The notes beneath the pieces were generated by a model. That model had not been told where the DNA came from. It did no database searches and saw nothing but the letters and a program-made list of their open reading frames with translations. A DNA stretch of 42,159 bases from Leptospirales bacterium (GTDB lineage Bacteria > Spirochaetota > Leptospiria > Leptospirales > Leptonemataceae), in assembly GCA_019694685.1 (NCBI GenBank), contig JAIBBM010000037.1, positions 1 to 42,159 on the forward strand, written 5' to 3'. Shown here one piece after another: positions 18,007 through 25,698 of this stretch. Numbering within the stretch: position 1 is the stretch's first letter; the number at the start of each line of letters is the position of its first letter. The translations under genes and the position numbers were made by a program.

Positions 18007-18890
18007 GGCGAGGCTGCCCCGGCGTTCTCAAGAATGAAAAGATGCCGGCGCAACTGGCGCTCTTCCTCACGATTGCCGCGCGACGAGTGAATATGAATCA
18101 AGTTACGATACATCCTTTTGAGAATGGTCATGGAGTCTGCGATTCTCAGGTAGGCAGGATCAGAAGGAAGGTTCTGGCGAGTGAGGAACTGAAGACATTC
18201 CTCGTGGCTCAGGATGGCTCCGGAGTTAAATGGATCCATGTACGCCACGAGGTCCCCTTCTTGAAACGTCAGAAGAAAGTGTCCGGGCATGTTGACTCCG
18301 GAGACAGGCAGGCCTACGCGACGCGCAATCAGAATGCATAAAACAGAAATCGTCACGGGTATCCCTTTTCCGGTGCGAAGAAGAGAAGTGATGAAACTGT
18401 TTCTAGGATCGTAGTAATCAGCTGTGTTTCCCTGAAAGCCCAGCTTATCAAACATATAGAATCTAAACAAATTCAAACGGCTCTCCGGATCTCCACCCGC
18501 ATACTTGATGGCCCGGGCAAGAGGCTTCGCAAGCGCGTCGAGCTGCACAGTCAGGTCTTCCGGCACTACTTCCGGTTCCTCCACTCCACGTGCGATGAGG
18601 AATGCTCCCATCTCTAGATCCATGTCTCCGTCTTCGCGGCTGCGGTTCAGAAGCTCTTTAAGATCGTGGCGAATCTTCAGATCTCCAAGCGCCGGAAAAA
18701 GGCCGGTGCGAAGTTTCCAGCGAACCGCAGGAGTGCTGAGTGCTTCCACGTAACGCAGTGGGTGATAGCCAATAGGAATCGTGCGAAAGAGTTCTTTCGT
18801 AAGATACGCTGACTCCTTTTCATCGGAGGAGTCATAGAGAGAAAGAAGGAGACTCTCGATTTCCCGGCTCATAAGTTCAGAGGCGATCAC
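18003..18890 (-). CDS. SirB1/transglutaminase-like family protein
   Basis: About 295 residues. The central part YYDPRNSFITSLLRTGKGIPVTISVLCILIARRVGLPVSGVNMPGHF matches the SirB1/YchA type of transglutaminase-like fold; the catalytic Cys of true members appears in VLCI, and His in MPGHF and Asp in MDPF could complete a triad. The C-terminal 60 residues are helical, TPR-like. Two starts are possible: GTG at 18890, overlapping the GT-C gene, or ATG at 18872. The cellular role is unknown. Confidence 0.82.
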   Translation of the reverse strand: MIASELMSREIESLLLSLYDSSDEKESAYLTKELFRTIPIGYHPLRYVEALSTPAVRWKLRTGLFPALGDLKIRHDLKELLNRSREDGDMDLEMGAFLIARGVEEPEVVPEDLTVQLDALAKPLARAIKYAGGDPESRLNLFRFYMFDKLGFQGNTADYYDPRNSFITSLLRTGKGIPVTISVLCILIARRVGLPVSGVNMPGHFLLTFQEGDLVAYMDPFNSGAILSHEECLQFLTRQNLPSDPAYLRIADSMTILKRMYRNLIHIHSSRGNREEERQLRRHLFILENAGAASP

Positions 18891-20079
18891 TGTTTCGACG
18901 TGTCAAGAATTTGTGCCCGAGATGCAATACCAGCAACCCGAGAACTGCGACATAAAATCCGCCAAAGTGAAAGCCCCCTCCCGCACGAAGATCGGCAATT
19001 GGGAGGAAGAATAAAACGAGATAGGGCGGAATACTTTGTGCAAGTTTTCTTTTTTTGAAGAAGATGAGCGCGGAAATTGCAGAGCAAAAGTACCATGGAT
19101 GCCAGACACCGCGAAGAGCAAAACTGAACAGGACTCCGGCCGCACCCGTGGCCGCCAGAATGGACACGAAACGCCTGGAAGGGCCGGAAGACGCTGCACG
19201 CCAGATGAAGACTAAGCCTGCCAGAAATGCAGCCAGAGCAATCCACGGACGAATTCGAACAAAAAACAGAGGGCCCGGAAGACTCAGAGGATTGTATCCC
19301 ACGTACCAGTCTGCGAAGAAGCGGAGATTGGATAGAAAGGCCGGAAGTGTTAGATCACTGATTACCAGAAATTGAAAGGAAAACCAGAGCAAGCAAGAAG
19401 CACTGACAATCATAGCCAGGAGATAGGCGGCATTCTTTCTCATCGTAAGCAAGGAGAGGAAGGCTGCGTCAGGCTTGATAAAGGGAAGAAGTCCAGTGAA
19501 GAAGCCTGCACCTCGTGAGTGGAGGGTCAAAGAGAGAAAAAAAATCGCGGCCGCAAGCAAGTCCTCATGCCGACCACTTGCAATGAGCACAAATGCTGGA
19601 GAAAAAACAAAACGAGAGAAGAAAGACAACACTCTTCCACGAATTCGCATCGCCAGGATTCCAAATAACAGAGAACAGAGTCCGTGAAATACAAAGACAT
19701 AGCCACGCGATACAGAAAACAAGGAGCCAATCATAGACATGAACTGAACAACTGGAAAATAGACACTTCCGATCATGCGATGGTAGTCCGGTGTGGGCAC
19801 GACCACCGGCAGAGCCGCGGGAGGAAACAGATAGATGTCTATTCCTCGAAGCAAATAGAAGCCATCGTGAAGATGGCGGAGGCTATCGTCTGAAAAGTAA
19901 AAGCCAGTAAACGCTAGAATCAACTGTGAAAGAACAATCCATGAAACGATGATCATTCTGCTGCGAGAGGTGACTGGAAAAAAAGAGTCCAGGAGCGCCA
20001 GTGCGACCAGCGCCGCCTTCACAAGAGAGGCGTCGAATGGAACAAACCAGACCAGTGCAAGAGTGAGTAAGGCCGCCAC
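18877..20079 (-). CDS. Polytopic membrane glycosyltransferase, GT-C type (GT87-like)
   Basis: A 400-residue protein with about 10 membrane segments. Between the first segments lies YFSDDSLRHLHDGFYLLRGIDIYLFPP, the acidic loop typical of polyprenyl-phosphate-mannose-using GT-C enzymes. A second loop, FFADWYVGYNPLSLPGP, and the late FALRGVWHPWYFCSAISAL also fit this class. It probably moves a sugar from a lipid carrier on the periplasmic side. The GTG start lies two bases after the alcohol dehydrogenase stop. Donor and acceptor are unknown. Confidence 0.75.
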   Translation of the reverse strand: MAALLTLALVWFVPFDASLVKAALVALALLDSFFPVTSRSRMIIVSWIVLSQLILAFTGFYFSDDSLRHLHDGFYLLRGIDIYLFPPAALPVVVPTPDYHRMIGSVYFPVVQFMSMIGSLFSVSRGYVFVFHGLCSLLFGILAMRIRGRVLSFFSRFVFSPAFVLIASGRHEDLLAAAIFFLSLTLHSRGAGFFTGLLPFIKPDAAFLSLLTMRKNAAYLLAMIVSASCLLWFSFQFLVISDLTLPAFLSNLRFFADWYVGYNPLSLPGPLFFVRIRPWIALAAFLAGLVFIWRAASSGPSRRFVSILAATGAAGVLFSFALRGVWHPWYFCSAISALIFFKKRKLAQSIPPYLVLFFLPIADLRAGGGFHFGGFYVAVLGLLVLHLGHKFLTRRNSDRL

Positions 20080-20081
20080 GT

Positions 20082-21125
20082 TCAGGGACGAATTACAAAT
20101 CGGATTGGATTGCCTTTTCTGTTTTCCAGCTTCTCAATGCACTCCTGGGCTTCTTCCAATGGATGCGTAGAAGTAATGGAAGGCGCCAGATTGATTTTTC
20201 CTTTTTCGAGAAGGTCAATCAACTCTGGCAGAGCGCGCGAATCCGATCCATACGATCCACATACACTGATCATCTTGAAGATGAGAGTGGCCGGAATTGC
20301 AAACTTGAGCGGATTTCTGCCCAGTCCGACCATCACCATTCTGCCGCCGGGATTCATTGCGCGAACGGATTCCTCTATATTACTATAGTATCCTGAAAAA
20401 TCTACAACCAGGTCCACTCCGCCTTTTTCTTTTAGAATTTTGCCGGCGTTCATCTTGCCAACGCTTGACTTTCCGGACAAATCTATGATTTCATTGGCCC
20501 CTGCTTTCTCTGCGTTAGAGAGAGCGCCTGCTTCTACGTCGAGCGCAAACACTCTAGACGCGCCAAGAGCGCGCGCCAGTAGAACCCCGTGAATGCCAAG
20601 GCCACCACAGCCAAACACTGCCACAGTATCTCCTTGCTTGATGTTCCCCGCATATCGAAGTGCATGATAGGGAGTGGATACCGCGTCCGCTAAAATGGCT
20701 GCTTGCTCAAAAGGAATGTGAGAGGAAAAAACAAAGAGACAACGTTCTGGCACCACTACTTCTTCCGCAAACGATCCATCCGAATCGAACCCCAGGACTC
20801 CGACTTCCGGGCAAAGATTTTCGCGACCCGCCTTGCAGGCAGCACAATGACCGCAGCTGGTTCCAGCAGAAACAACCACTCTGTCCTGAGGCTTCACCCT
20901 GGTTACATTTTCTCCTACTTCGATGACTACTCCGGATGATTCGTGACCGGGAATTCTTGGATAGGATTTGGCGTGCATGCTTCTGTGCAACACCAGATGA
21001 ACATCCGATCCGCATACACCGCATGCATGCACCTTCACGCGCACCATACCCGCAGCGAGTGCTGGCCTCTCTACTTCTTTTATCTGGAGAAATCGTGCGT
21101 CTTTTTCGAGTACGGCAGCCTTCAT
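20082..21125 (-). CDS. Zinc-dependent alcohol dehydrogenase (MDR family)
   Basis: A 347-residue medium-chain dehydrogenase/reductase. Seen: catalytic zinc ligands in CGVCGSDVH (Cys37) and PGHESSGVV (His/Glu), the structural zinc loop SCGHCAACKAGRENLCP, and the NAD-binding VFGCGGLGIHGV followed by DV near FALDVEAG, where Asp favours NAD over NADP. It lies in the middle of a minus-strand run, with a 4-base ATGA overlap to the small transporter. The substrate is unknown. Confidence 0.92.
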   Translation of the reverse strand: MKAAVLEKDARFLQIKEVERPALAAGMVRVKVHACGVCGSDVHLVLHRSMHAKSYPRIPGHESSGVVIEVGENVTRVKPQDRVVVSAGTSCGHCAACKAGRENLCPEVGVLGFDSDGSFAEEVVVPERCLFVFSSHIPFEQAAILADAVSTPYHALRYAGNIKQGDTVAVFGCGGLGIHGVLLARALGASRVFALDVEAGALSNAEKAGANEIIDLSGKSSVGKMNAGKILKEKGGVDLVVDFSGYYSNIEESVRAMNPGGRMVMVGLGRNPLKFAIPATLIFKMISVCGSYGSDSRALPELIDLLEKGKINLAPSITSTHPLEEAQECIEKLENRKGNPIRFVIRP

Positions 21126-21502
21126 GTTCTAATCCCACTTTTTGCTACAAACGCAATGCCCACTACAATCAGGCAAGTTCCTAAAACCCGCGCGGGAGTG
21201 ATATCTTCACCCGAAGCAAAGCCGTAGGCAAGAGTGAGAATATAGCCTGCAGACATGATAGGACGGGCCAGACTCAAGTCTGCTACAGAAAGAACACCCA
21301 GCCACAACACAAAACTGACTCCATAGGAAAGAGCCGCCCCGATCAAAGGCAACGAGAGCACCGCATGCATGAAATAGTAAAAAAGATCAACTATTCCACG
21401 ATCCAGTGGAACGGGCCCCGCCGCCTTCATTCCAATTTTCATAAGTATCTGTCCAATTGCACCCAGGACAATAGAGACGATCAAAGCAGGCCACATCCAC
21501 AT
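21122..21502 (-). CDS. Small EamA/DMT-type membrane transporter
   Basis: A 126-residue protein with four membrane segments, the size of SMR/ArnE-type drug/metabolite transporters that act as dimers. Seen: LGAIGQILMKIGMKAAG at the end of the first helix and SVADLSLARPIMSAGYILTLAYG in helix three, as in EamA half-units. It has no conserved SMR Glu14, so it is more like the flippase half-proteins. It overlaps the alcohol dehydrogenase gene (ATGA). The cargo is unknown. Confidence 0.78.
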   Translation of the reverse strand: MWMWPALIVSIVLGAIGQILMKIGMKAAGPVPLDRGIVDLFYYFMHAVLSLPLIGAALSYGVSFVLWLGVLSVADLSLARPIMSAGYILTLAYGFASGEDITPARVLGTCLIVVGIAFVAKSGIRT

Positions 21503-21546
21503 GAACCCACTCAGAAGGCCGTGGTCAAAAGATCAAAGGTATTTTA

Positions 21547-22224
21547 TCAGGAGCCAAATTCGATGCGAAATACTATCATATCTTCCGGAATTTGGAGAGA
21601 ACCGCCTTTGTGCGCGCGAAGATATTCATGGAAATCGTGGGAAGCTTCTACCTCTGCTGAATCTGTGTAGAGGTACAGTGCGTCTCCTGCATGCCATTCC
21701 ATGCTCTGAGTCTGGGAGACCCATTCAGATACAATCCCGGCAGGAATTCCAGACCGGAGAGGGAATGTAAACTCACCCCCGCGGATCAGCAAGGGAGGTG
21801 GAAGTCCTGCAGTCACGGCATGAAAGAGTCCCGGCACTTCCCCAGGCGCTTCGTCTTCGCGCAGCTCATACACTCCGGCGCGAAGGATTCCACCTTTTTC
21901 AAACGCCACTTTGTGAACGGATGCAATGACGTCCGCAAGCCTGGGCGATTCGAGTGCCGCATACGCGATCGCTTCGGAAATTCCTTCCTTTGCTGCAGAA
22001 CCCGGTTGCTCGAGGGAAATCAAAAGCACGCGAATGCGTTCGTCTGTTTTCAGAAAGTAAGCTGCTTTTGTGTAATCGCCCTGATTGAGACAAAGGGAGA
22101 GATGCTCTTTTTCTCCGTTTCTCTTTAGCTCTTGCGCCAGACTCAGATGCCCGGCGTAGACGCGAAAACGAATGTCCAGGATGCCTGCGTGGATGCTGAA
22201 AGGCTCAACGGTTCCGGGATTCAG
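21547..22224 (-). CDS. Degenerate SpoIIE/RsbU-like (PP2C) phosphatase-fold protein
   Basis: About 225 residues if started at CTG 22224. The C-terminal half has the SpoIIE/RsbU layout: HAVTAGLPPPLLIRGGEF, LRSGIPAGIV, and the GDALYLYTDSAEVEAS block, corresponding to NAGHPPP and GD.L.LYTDGV.E of active enzymes. The central metal-binding DVSGHG is replaced by SLEQPGSAAK, and GDF is GDY, so it may be catalytically dead. Reading upstream of the GTG at 22029, the frame stays open with protein-like sequence to 22236. The best start is CTG 22224-22222, behind AGGAG seven bases away and close to the upstream stop at 22229. No ATG exists in this stretch. Confidence 0.65.
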   Translation of the reverse strand: MNPGTVEPFSIHAGILDIRFRVYAGHLSLAQELKRNGEKEHLSLCLNQGDYTKAAYFLKTDERIRVLLISLEQPGSAAKEGISEAIAYAALESPRLADVIASVHKVAFEKGGILRAGVYELREDEAPGEVPGLFHAVTAGLPPPLLIRGGEFTFPLRSGIPAGIVSEWVSQTQSMEWHAGDALYLYTDSAEVEASHDFHEYLRAHKGGSLQIPEDMIVFRIEFGS

Positions 22225-22228
22225 AGGA

Positions 22229-22732
22229 TCACTCCTTTATCGCGAAAGATTCTGTGAGAGTTTTAAACATGGATGCTAGCCTCGCATCATCATCTGACGG
22301 ACCAAAGACTCCGAGGACGAATATTTTTTTCCCAACCGCGATGTGCCTTTCGTAGGCAATGCGTGATCCGTCCTTCATGGATAGAACGTATTCGCGTGCC
22401 GCCCATGTATTGACATGAATGACTCCGCGCTTTCCAACAGAGCAATTGCACGAATTGAGAAATGAACTTTCGTAACCGGGTGCGAATAAATCTTCCGGCG
22501 ATTTTGTTTCGAGCACTATGACTCGAACAATCACTGAGTCTTCCGCGGGCTTTTCGCGGAATTCATGAGTGACTGTGCCTTCTTTTTTTGATTTGGAACC
22601 ATCTTTGTTTGCAAGCGGGATCTGCACACGAAACGATTCGCCGTCTGTGTAGCTGAATGCATCCGGTCCCGTAGTTGTTTTGGTGACGCAGGCAAATGCA
22701 AAAAGAAGAATCAGTAAGACTGTGCGCTTCAT
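22229..22732 (-). CDS. Small lipoprotein, function unknown
   Basis: A 167-residue protein with signal peptide MKRTVLLILLFAFAC and a lipobox FAFAC (Cys 15). The mature part is an alpha/beta sequence of about 150 residues with two more cysteines in NSCNCSVG. No family is recognised. It has an ATGA overlap with the gene upstream and is followed four bases after its stop by the CTG of the PP2C-like gene, so the three are probably one transcript. Confidence 0.78.
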   Translation of the reverse strand: MKRTVLLILLFAFACVTKTTTGPDAFSYTDGESFRVQIPLANKDGSKSKKEGTVTHEFREKPAEDSVIVRVIVLETKSPEDLFAPGYESSFLNSCNCSVGKRGVIHVNTWAAREYVLSMKDGSRIAYERHIAVGKKIFVLGVFGPSDDDARLASMFKTLTESFAIKE

Positions 22733-23421
22733 GGCGTCTCTGACCAGAGTTCTGGAGTCACCTGTAGCGACGACTCATTTCGGGGTATGATTTCGGAACG
22801 CATCCAGCTCTGCGGAGGGCTTTTTACCATTTCCTGCTGTCTTTCATCGACTGCATTTTTGATTCTGGAATCCGCCTCTTTTTTAAGCAGATCCGCATCT
22901 TCTTTTTCCACGGCTGAGTACACTTTAGAAATAAAGACGATCCTTTCTAGATATCTCTTATCTTTCTTTCTGGAGCACGTGATCTGTATGAGAGTAGAAG
23001 GCAAGTCGATGCTGAACTGGTCGCTCTCTGGAATGCTCTGCGCCCCCATCTTTCGAATCGACTCTTTGAGATCTTCTGTAAGAGGGAGTTTTGGATATTT
23101 CACGGCCACGGCATAGAGCCTTGCGTTTTCAACAGGCTCGGCTGCGTCCAAAATCAGTTCTTCGAACACCGCCTTTTTCTTCCCGCCCTCTTCTTTGACA
23201 GAGGTGCGTACATCGCGGATCTTCTTTTTAAGATGAAAGGAAAACTCAAACTCAAGGTCGTTCTTCGATACGATTACCTTTTCGCCTGGAACCTGCTTGA
23301 GGATCATGGCGCTCTTCTGAACCCGCCAGTCCCCGTAACCCTGCCCCCAGGGAAAGCCTGGATCGCCGGGAGATTCGCCATGCTGCCCAAAGAGCAACAG
23401 TCCAATTAGAAACACGCCCAC
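22729..23421 (-). CDS. Exported hypothetical protein
   Basis: About 230 residues: a short hydrophobic N-terminus (VGVFLIGLLLFG), then a beta-rich region (about 30-150) and a Lys/Glu-rich coiled segment (about 165-200). No domain recognised. GTG codons at 23421 and 23415 are the only ordinary starts, but they leave no basic residue ahead of the hydrophobic core. In-frame codons just upstream encode DIKR, so a start at an ATA or ATC codon would give a textbook signal peptide. It is divergent from mqnA, 50 bases away. Confidence 0.68.
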   Translation of the reverse strand: MGVFLIGLLLFGQHGESPGDPGFPWGQGYGDWRVQKSAMILKQVPGEKVIVSKNDLEFEFSFHLKKKIRDVRTSVKEEGGKKKAVFEELILDAAEPVENARLYAVAVKYPKLPLTEDLKESIRKMGAQSIPESDQFSIDLPSTLIQITCSRKKDKRYLERIVFISKVYSAVEKEDADLLKKEADSRIKNAVDERQQEMVKSPPQSWMRSEIIPRNESSLQVTPELWSETP

Positions 23422-23471
23422 TCTCTTTATATCGATGGATTTTTTCCCGGCCCCAGAGAAAAAGCCCAGAG

Positions 23472-24227
23472 ATGAAGCTGGGACTGCTCCCTTTCCTGAA
23501 TACCCAACCCCTGGAATACGGATTCAGGACCGATCCAGGCAGATTTGGAACCACGGCAGTGATCGACGTCCCCTCTCGCCTGGCAGGCGCGCTTCTAGAA
23601 GGAAAGATAGACACTGCTTTGATCAGTTCCGTAGAAGTGCTGCGGCATCCTGAACTTACCTTTTGCAAGACGATGGGTGTTTGCGCTGACTCTGCAGTTC
23701 GTTCTATTCTATATATACGCTCTGCAGAGGACCCGGCGGATTCCGTACCCGACAGGATCTGGATGGATGAAGGATCGCGCACTTCGCAGGCTTTGCTTCT
23801 ATTGCTTTTGAAAAAAGTATATGGGGCCAGTCCCGAGCGCAGCTCCGTCCCGGCATCCGAAGTCCCATCACACATTGGACCAGGCCAGGCAGGCATGTTG
23901 ATTGGAGATGCGGCGCTTTCCTTCTGGGATCGATCCGACCTGGATCGATTTCGCATTCGCGATCTGGGGCAGTGGTGGAACGAACTCGAAGGCCTTCCCT
24001 TTGTATTCGCAGTCTGGGCGTATCCAAAGTCAAATCCGGTTCCGGATGAAACATTCGAATGGTCTCTCTCCATGGGGCTTTCGCACATGGAAGAAATCAT
24101 CCAGAAGGCAGGGCGATCCGATGCCCGTGAATATCTGACAAAGAACTTACACTACAGAATGACGGAAAGAGACCTGAAGGCTCTTACGGTTTACCGCGGC
24201 TTACTGGCTGAAGCGGGTTTGCTTTGA
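23472..24227 (+). CDS. mqnA: Chorismate dehydratase of the futalosine menaquinone pathway
   Basis: A 251-residue MqnA, which removes water from chorismate to give 3-[(1-carboxyvinyl)oxy]benzoate, the first step of futalosine-type menaquinone synthesis. Seen: LPFLNTQPLEYGF, DVPSRLAGALLEGKIDTALISSVE (about 34-57), VRSILYIRS, DEGSRTS (about 97-103) and the C-terminal DLGQWWNELEGLPFVFAVWAY. The start ATG has AGAG nearby. The 3' end overlaps the convergent lipoprotein gene by 44 bases. It lies 14 kb from the UbiA/UbiX genes that serve later steps. Confidence 0.93.
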   Translation: MKLGLLPFLNTQPLEYGFRTDPGRFGTTAVIDVPSRLAGALLEGKIDTALISSVEVLRHPELTFCKTMGVCADSAVRSILYIRSAEDPADSVPDRIWMDEGSRTSQALLLLLLKKVYGASPERSSVPASEVPSHIGPGQAGMLIGDAALSFWDRSDLDRFRIRDLGQWWNELEGLPFVFAVWAYPKSNPVPDETFEWSLSMGLSHMEEIIQKAGRSDAREYLTKNLHYRMTERDLKALTVYRGLLAEAGLL

Positions 24228-24834
24228 TTTCCATGGTCCACACCAGCCCTCCCCCATTCTGAGTGGTGGAAAGTGGAATGCTCAAGCTTTCCACTCCGGG
24301 TCGAACGATGGTCCCGTGATTCGTAAACAGATCGTATTCCGGGGGATAGAAAATCAGAAAATTCAAACTATGTCCGGAGAGACTCATGCGCGAAAGCTCG
24401 TGAACTCTTCGCGACACACGACCTGCATCCGCATGCAATGGAGGGGAACTGGGAATCCTGCGCTGCACTACCCACTTCCCTTCAAAGAAATAAACGCGGG
24501 TACTGCCGATGAGGATGCGTTCCAGTTCCACAGGTGCCCGAAACGCAATTCTATATTTGACTTTTGCAAATCGACCTGAATCCGTTTGCTCAATTTCTTT
24601 TTGAAAGTTTTCGATCTCTGTCTTCCGCGAAAGCAATCGCGTATAACGTTTATTGATGTCCGATTTTTCCAGGTCAAAATAAGAAATCAGAGAAGTGTCC
24701 TGCTTGGCGCGAAGTGGAACACGGTATTCAATCTCTATGAAGCCAGATAGATCCGGGGAGAAGTAAATGGACTCTGAATAGTCAAAGCAGGCGGCAAAGA
24801 ACAACAGAAACAGGATGGAGATCCGCCGGAACAC
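24184..24834 (-). CDS. Lipoprotein, function unknown
   Basis: A 216-residue protein with signal peptide MFRRISILFLLFFAAC and a clear lipobox (Cys 16). The mature part is beta-rich and has no recognised family. It starts with GTG at 24834 behind GAGG; the CTGGCT/AGCCAG repeat sits just upstream. Its last 44 bases overlap the end of mqnA on the other strand, so both C-termini are constrained by the same DNA. Confidence 0.8.
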   Translation of the reverse strand: MFRRISILFLLFFAACFDYSESIYFSPDLSGFIEIEYRVPLRAKQDTSLISYFDLEKSDINKRYTRLLSRKTEIENFQKEIEQTDSGRFAKVKYRIAFRAPVELERILIGSTRVYFFEGKWVVQRRIPSSPPLHADAGRVSRRVHELSRMSLSGHSLNFLIFYPPEYDLFTNHGTIVRPGVESLSIPLSTTQNGGGLVWTMEIKANPLQPVSRGKP

Positions 24835-24846
24835 AGTATAACCTCG

Positions 24847-24864
24847 CTGGCTGGGGACAGCCAG
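24847..24864. repeat. Inverted repeat ahead of the lipoprotein start
   Basis: CTGGCT (24847-24852) and AGCCAG (24859-24864) are perfect arms around a six-base GTCCCC/GGGGAC loop. It lies 13 bases upstream of the GTG of the lipoprotein gene, next to its GAGG, so it could affect translation. There is no T-tract in the transcribed direction. Confidence 0.35.
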
Positions 24865-25000
24865 TCAATGGTTTTTCAGAAGTCCTCCGCCTCTCACCCA
24901 TCATATTCCACACGACGGGATTTCGGGGCGGACAACACAGAGCAGAAAAATCAAGCGAGACCGCAGCGCAACCGTCGTTGCGGCGCGAAAACAATCCCAC

Positions 25001-25408
25001 TCAGAACGACTTTGGAATTCCAGGCTCTGGGGGGAGACTCTGCGAAGACTGTGAGAAAGTCCCTCCTTCCTCCATTCCGCAAGTGCGTGAATTTCGGCAC
25101 GCAGTAAGACTCGTGTAGCAGAATGAGCTCTGGCTGCAAGAGAATTGAGACGCGCTGCACCCGGCCACGTTGGTCGTACAGGCAGTGACACGCACCGCAT
25201 CCAGGAGAACATACAACACCAGTAGTTGGGTAAGTGGGTCATCAAGACAAAGCGAACTGCTTCCAGAGCTGGAGCTTGAACTACTTGAAGAGGAAGACGA
25301 GCATTTGTTGGACTTCCCGCCGCAAGCCAGGACACTGAAAGAAAGGATGATGGCTCCTACAACAGTAGCAGTGAATTTGAATACCCGGTTCTTTTTGCTA
25401 TTTCTCAT
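25001..25408 (-). CDS. Poly-serine, cysteine-rich lipoprotein
   Basis: About 135 residues: signal peptide with lipobox SVLAC (Cys 29), then a Cys and a run of 12 serines plus three more (about 37-52), then a region with eight cysteines in total after the lipid Cys (36, 54, 77, 84, 91, 97, 104, 110), an even number that could form disulfides. The serine run uses mixed codons (TCT, TCC, TCA, AGT, AGC), so it is kept by selection rather than slippage. Poly-Ser linkers commonly hold a domain away from the membrane. ATG at 25408 is preferred to 25435 because the signal peptide then begins correctly. No family recognised. Confidence 0.68.
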   Translation of the reverse strand: MRNSKKNRVFKFTATVVGAIILSFSVLACGGKSNKCSSSSSSSSSSSSGSSSLCLDDPLTQLLVLYVLLDAVRVTACTTNVAGCSASQFSCSQSSFCYTSLTACRNSRTCGMEEGGTFSQSSQSLPPEPGIPKSF

Positions 25409-25617
25409 AGGCTCTGGCTGAGACTGCGAAAGCAATCGTCAACCAGAAACTTGATAAAATGTAGTATTGAGAGGAAATCCGGAATGAACTACATGTTTTC
25501 GGTAATAAACAGCACGACCGGTCTCAGCTTCGCACAGAAATGAAGAAGCCCAAACCTCTGTGACAGCCCCTGGCTGGTGCTGAAGGTCTGCGGCCACGCA
25601 CATGCTGATCAGAATTT

Positions 25618-25631
25618 TTGAACACGTTCAA
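25618..25631. promoter_or_regulatory. Operator 1 of the ankyrin-tetR promoter
   Basis: TTGAACACGTTCAA is a near-perfect palindrome, with seven-base arms (extending to TTTGAAC/GTTCAAA). It is almost identical to the site 52 bases downstream. Together with the TetR gene in the same operon this suggests autoregulation. Confidence 0.75.
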
Positions 25632-25641
25632 ATTTTTTATA

Positions 25642-25671
25642 TCGACACAAGAACTCCCTATCGTCTATTTT
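25642..25671 (+). promoter_or_regulatory. Probable sigma-70-type promoter between the two operators
   Basis: TCGACA (25642-25647) and TATTTT (25666-25671), spaced 18 bases, match -35 and -10 consensus at 5 and 4 of 6 positions. The -10 runs into operator 2. The transcript would start near 25678, 9-15 bases ahead of the TTGGAGG (25687-25693) ribosome-binding site. Confidence 0.45.
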
Positions 25672-25683
25672 GAACATGTTCAA
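25670..25683. promoter_or_regulatory. Operator 2 of the ankyrin-tetR promoter
   Basis: TTGAACATGTTCAA is a perfect 14-base palindrome differing from operator 1 at one position. Centre-to-centre spacing is 52 bases, close to five helical turns, so both sites face the same side. Its position over the -10/start region suits repression by the TetR protein encoded two genes on. Confidence 0.82.
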
Positions 25684-25698
25684 TTATTGGAGGCAGTT

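Noticed and set aside
24901..25335. An alternative minus-strand open frame of 144 codons
   Set aside because: It overlaps the poly-serine lipoprotein in another frame and shows no signal peptide or family; the Ser/Cys-rich frame is the better gene.
25436..25617. A small gene or RNA upstream of the operators
   Set aside because: No start, stop or stable hairpin was convincing; it looks like ordinary intergenic DNA.
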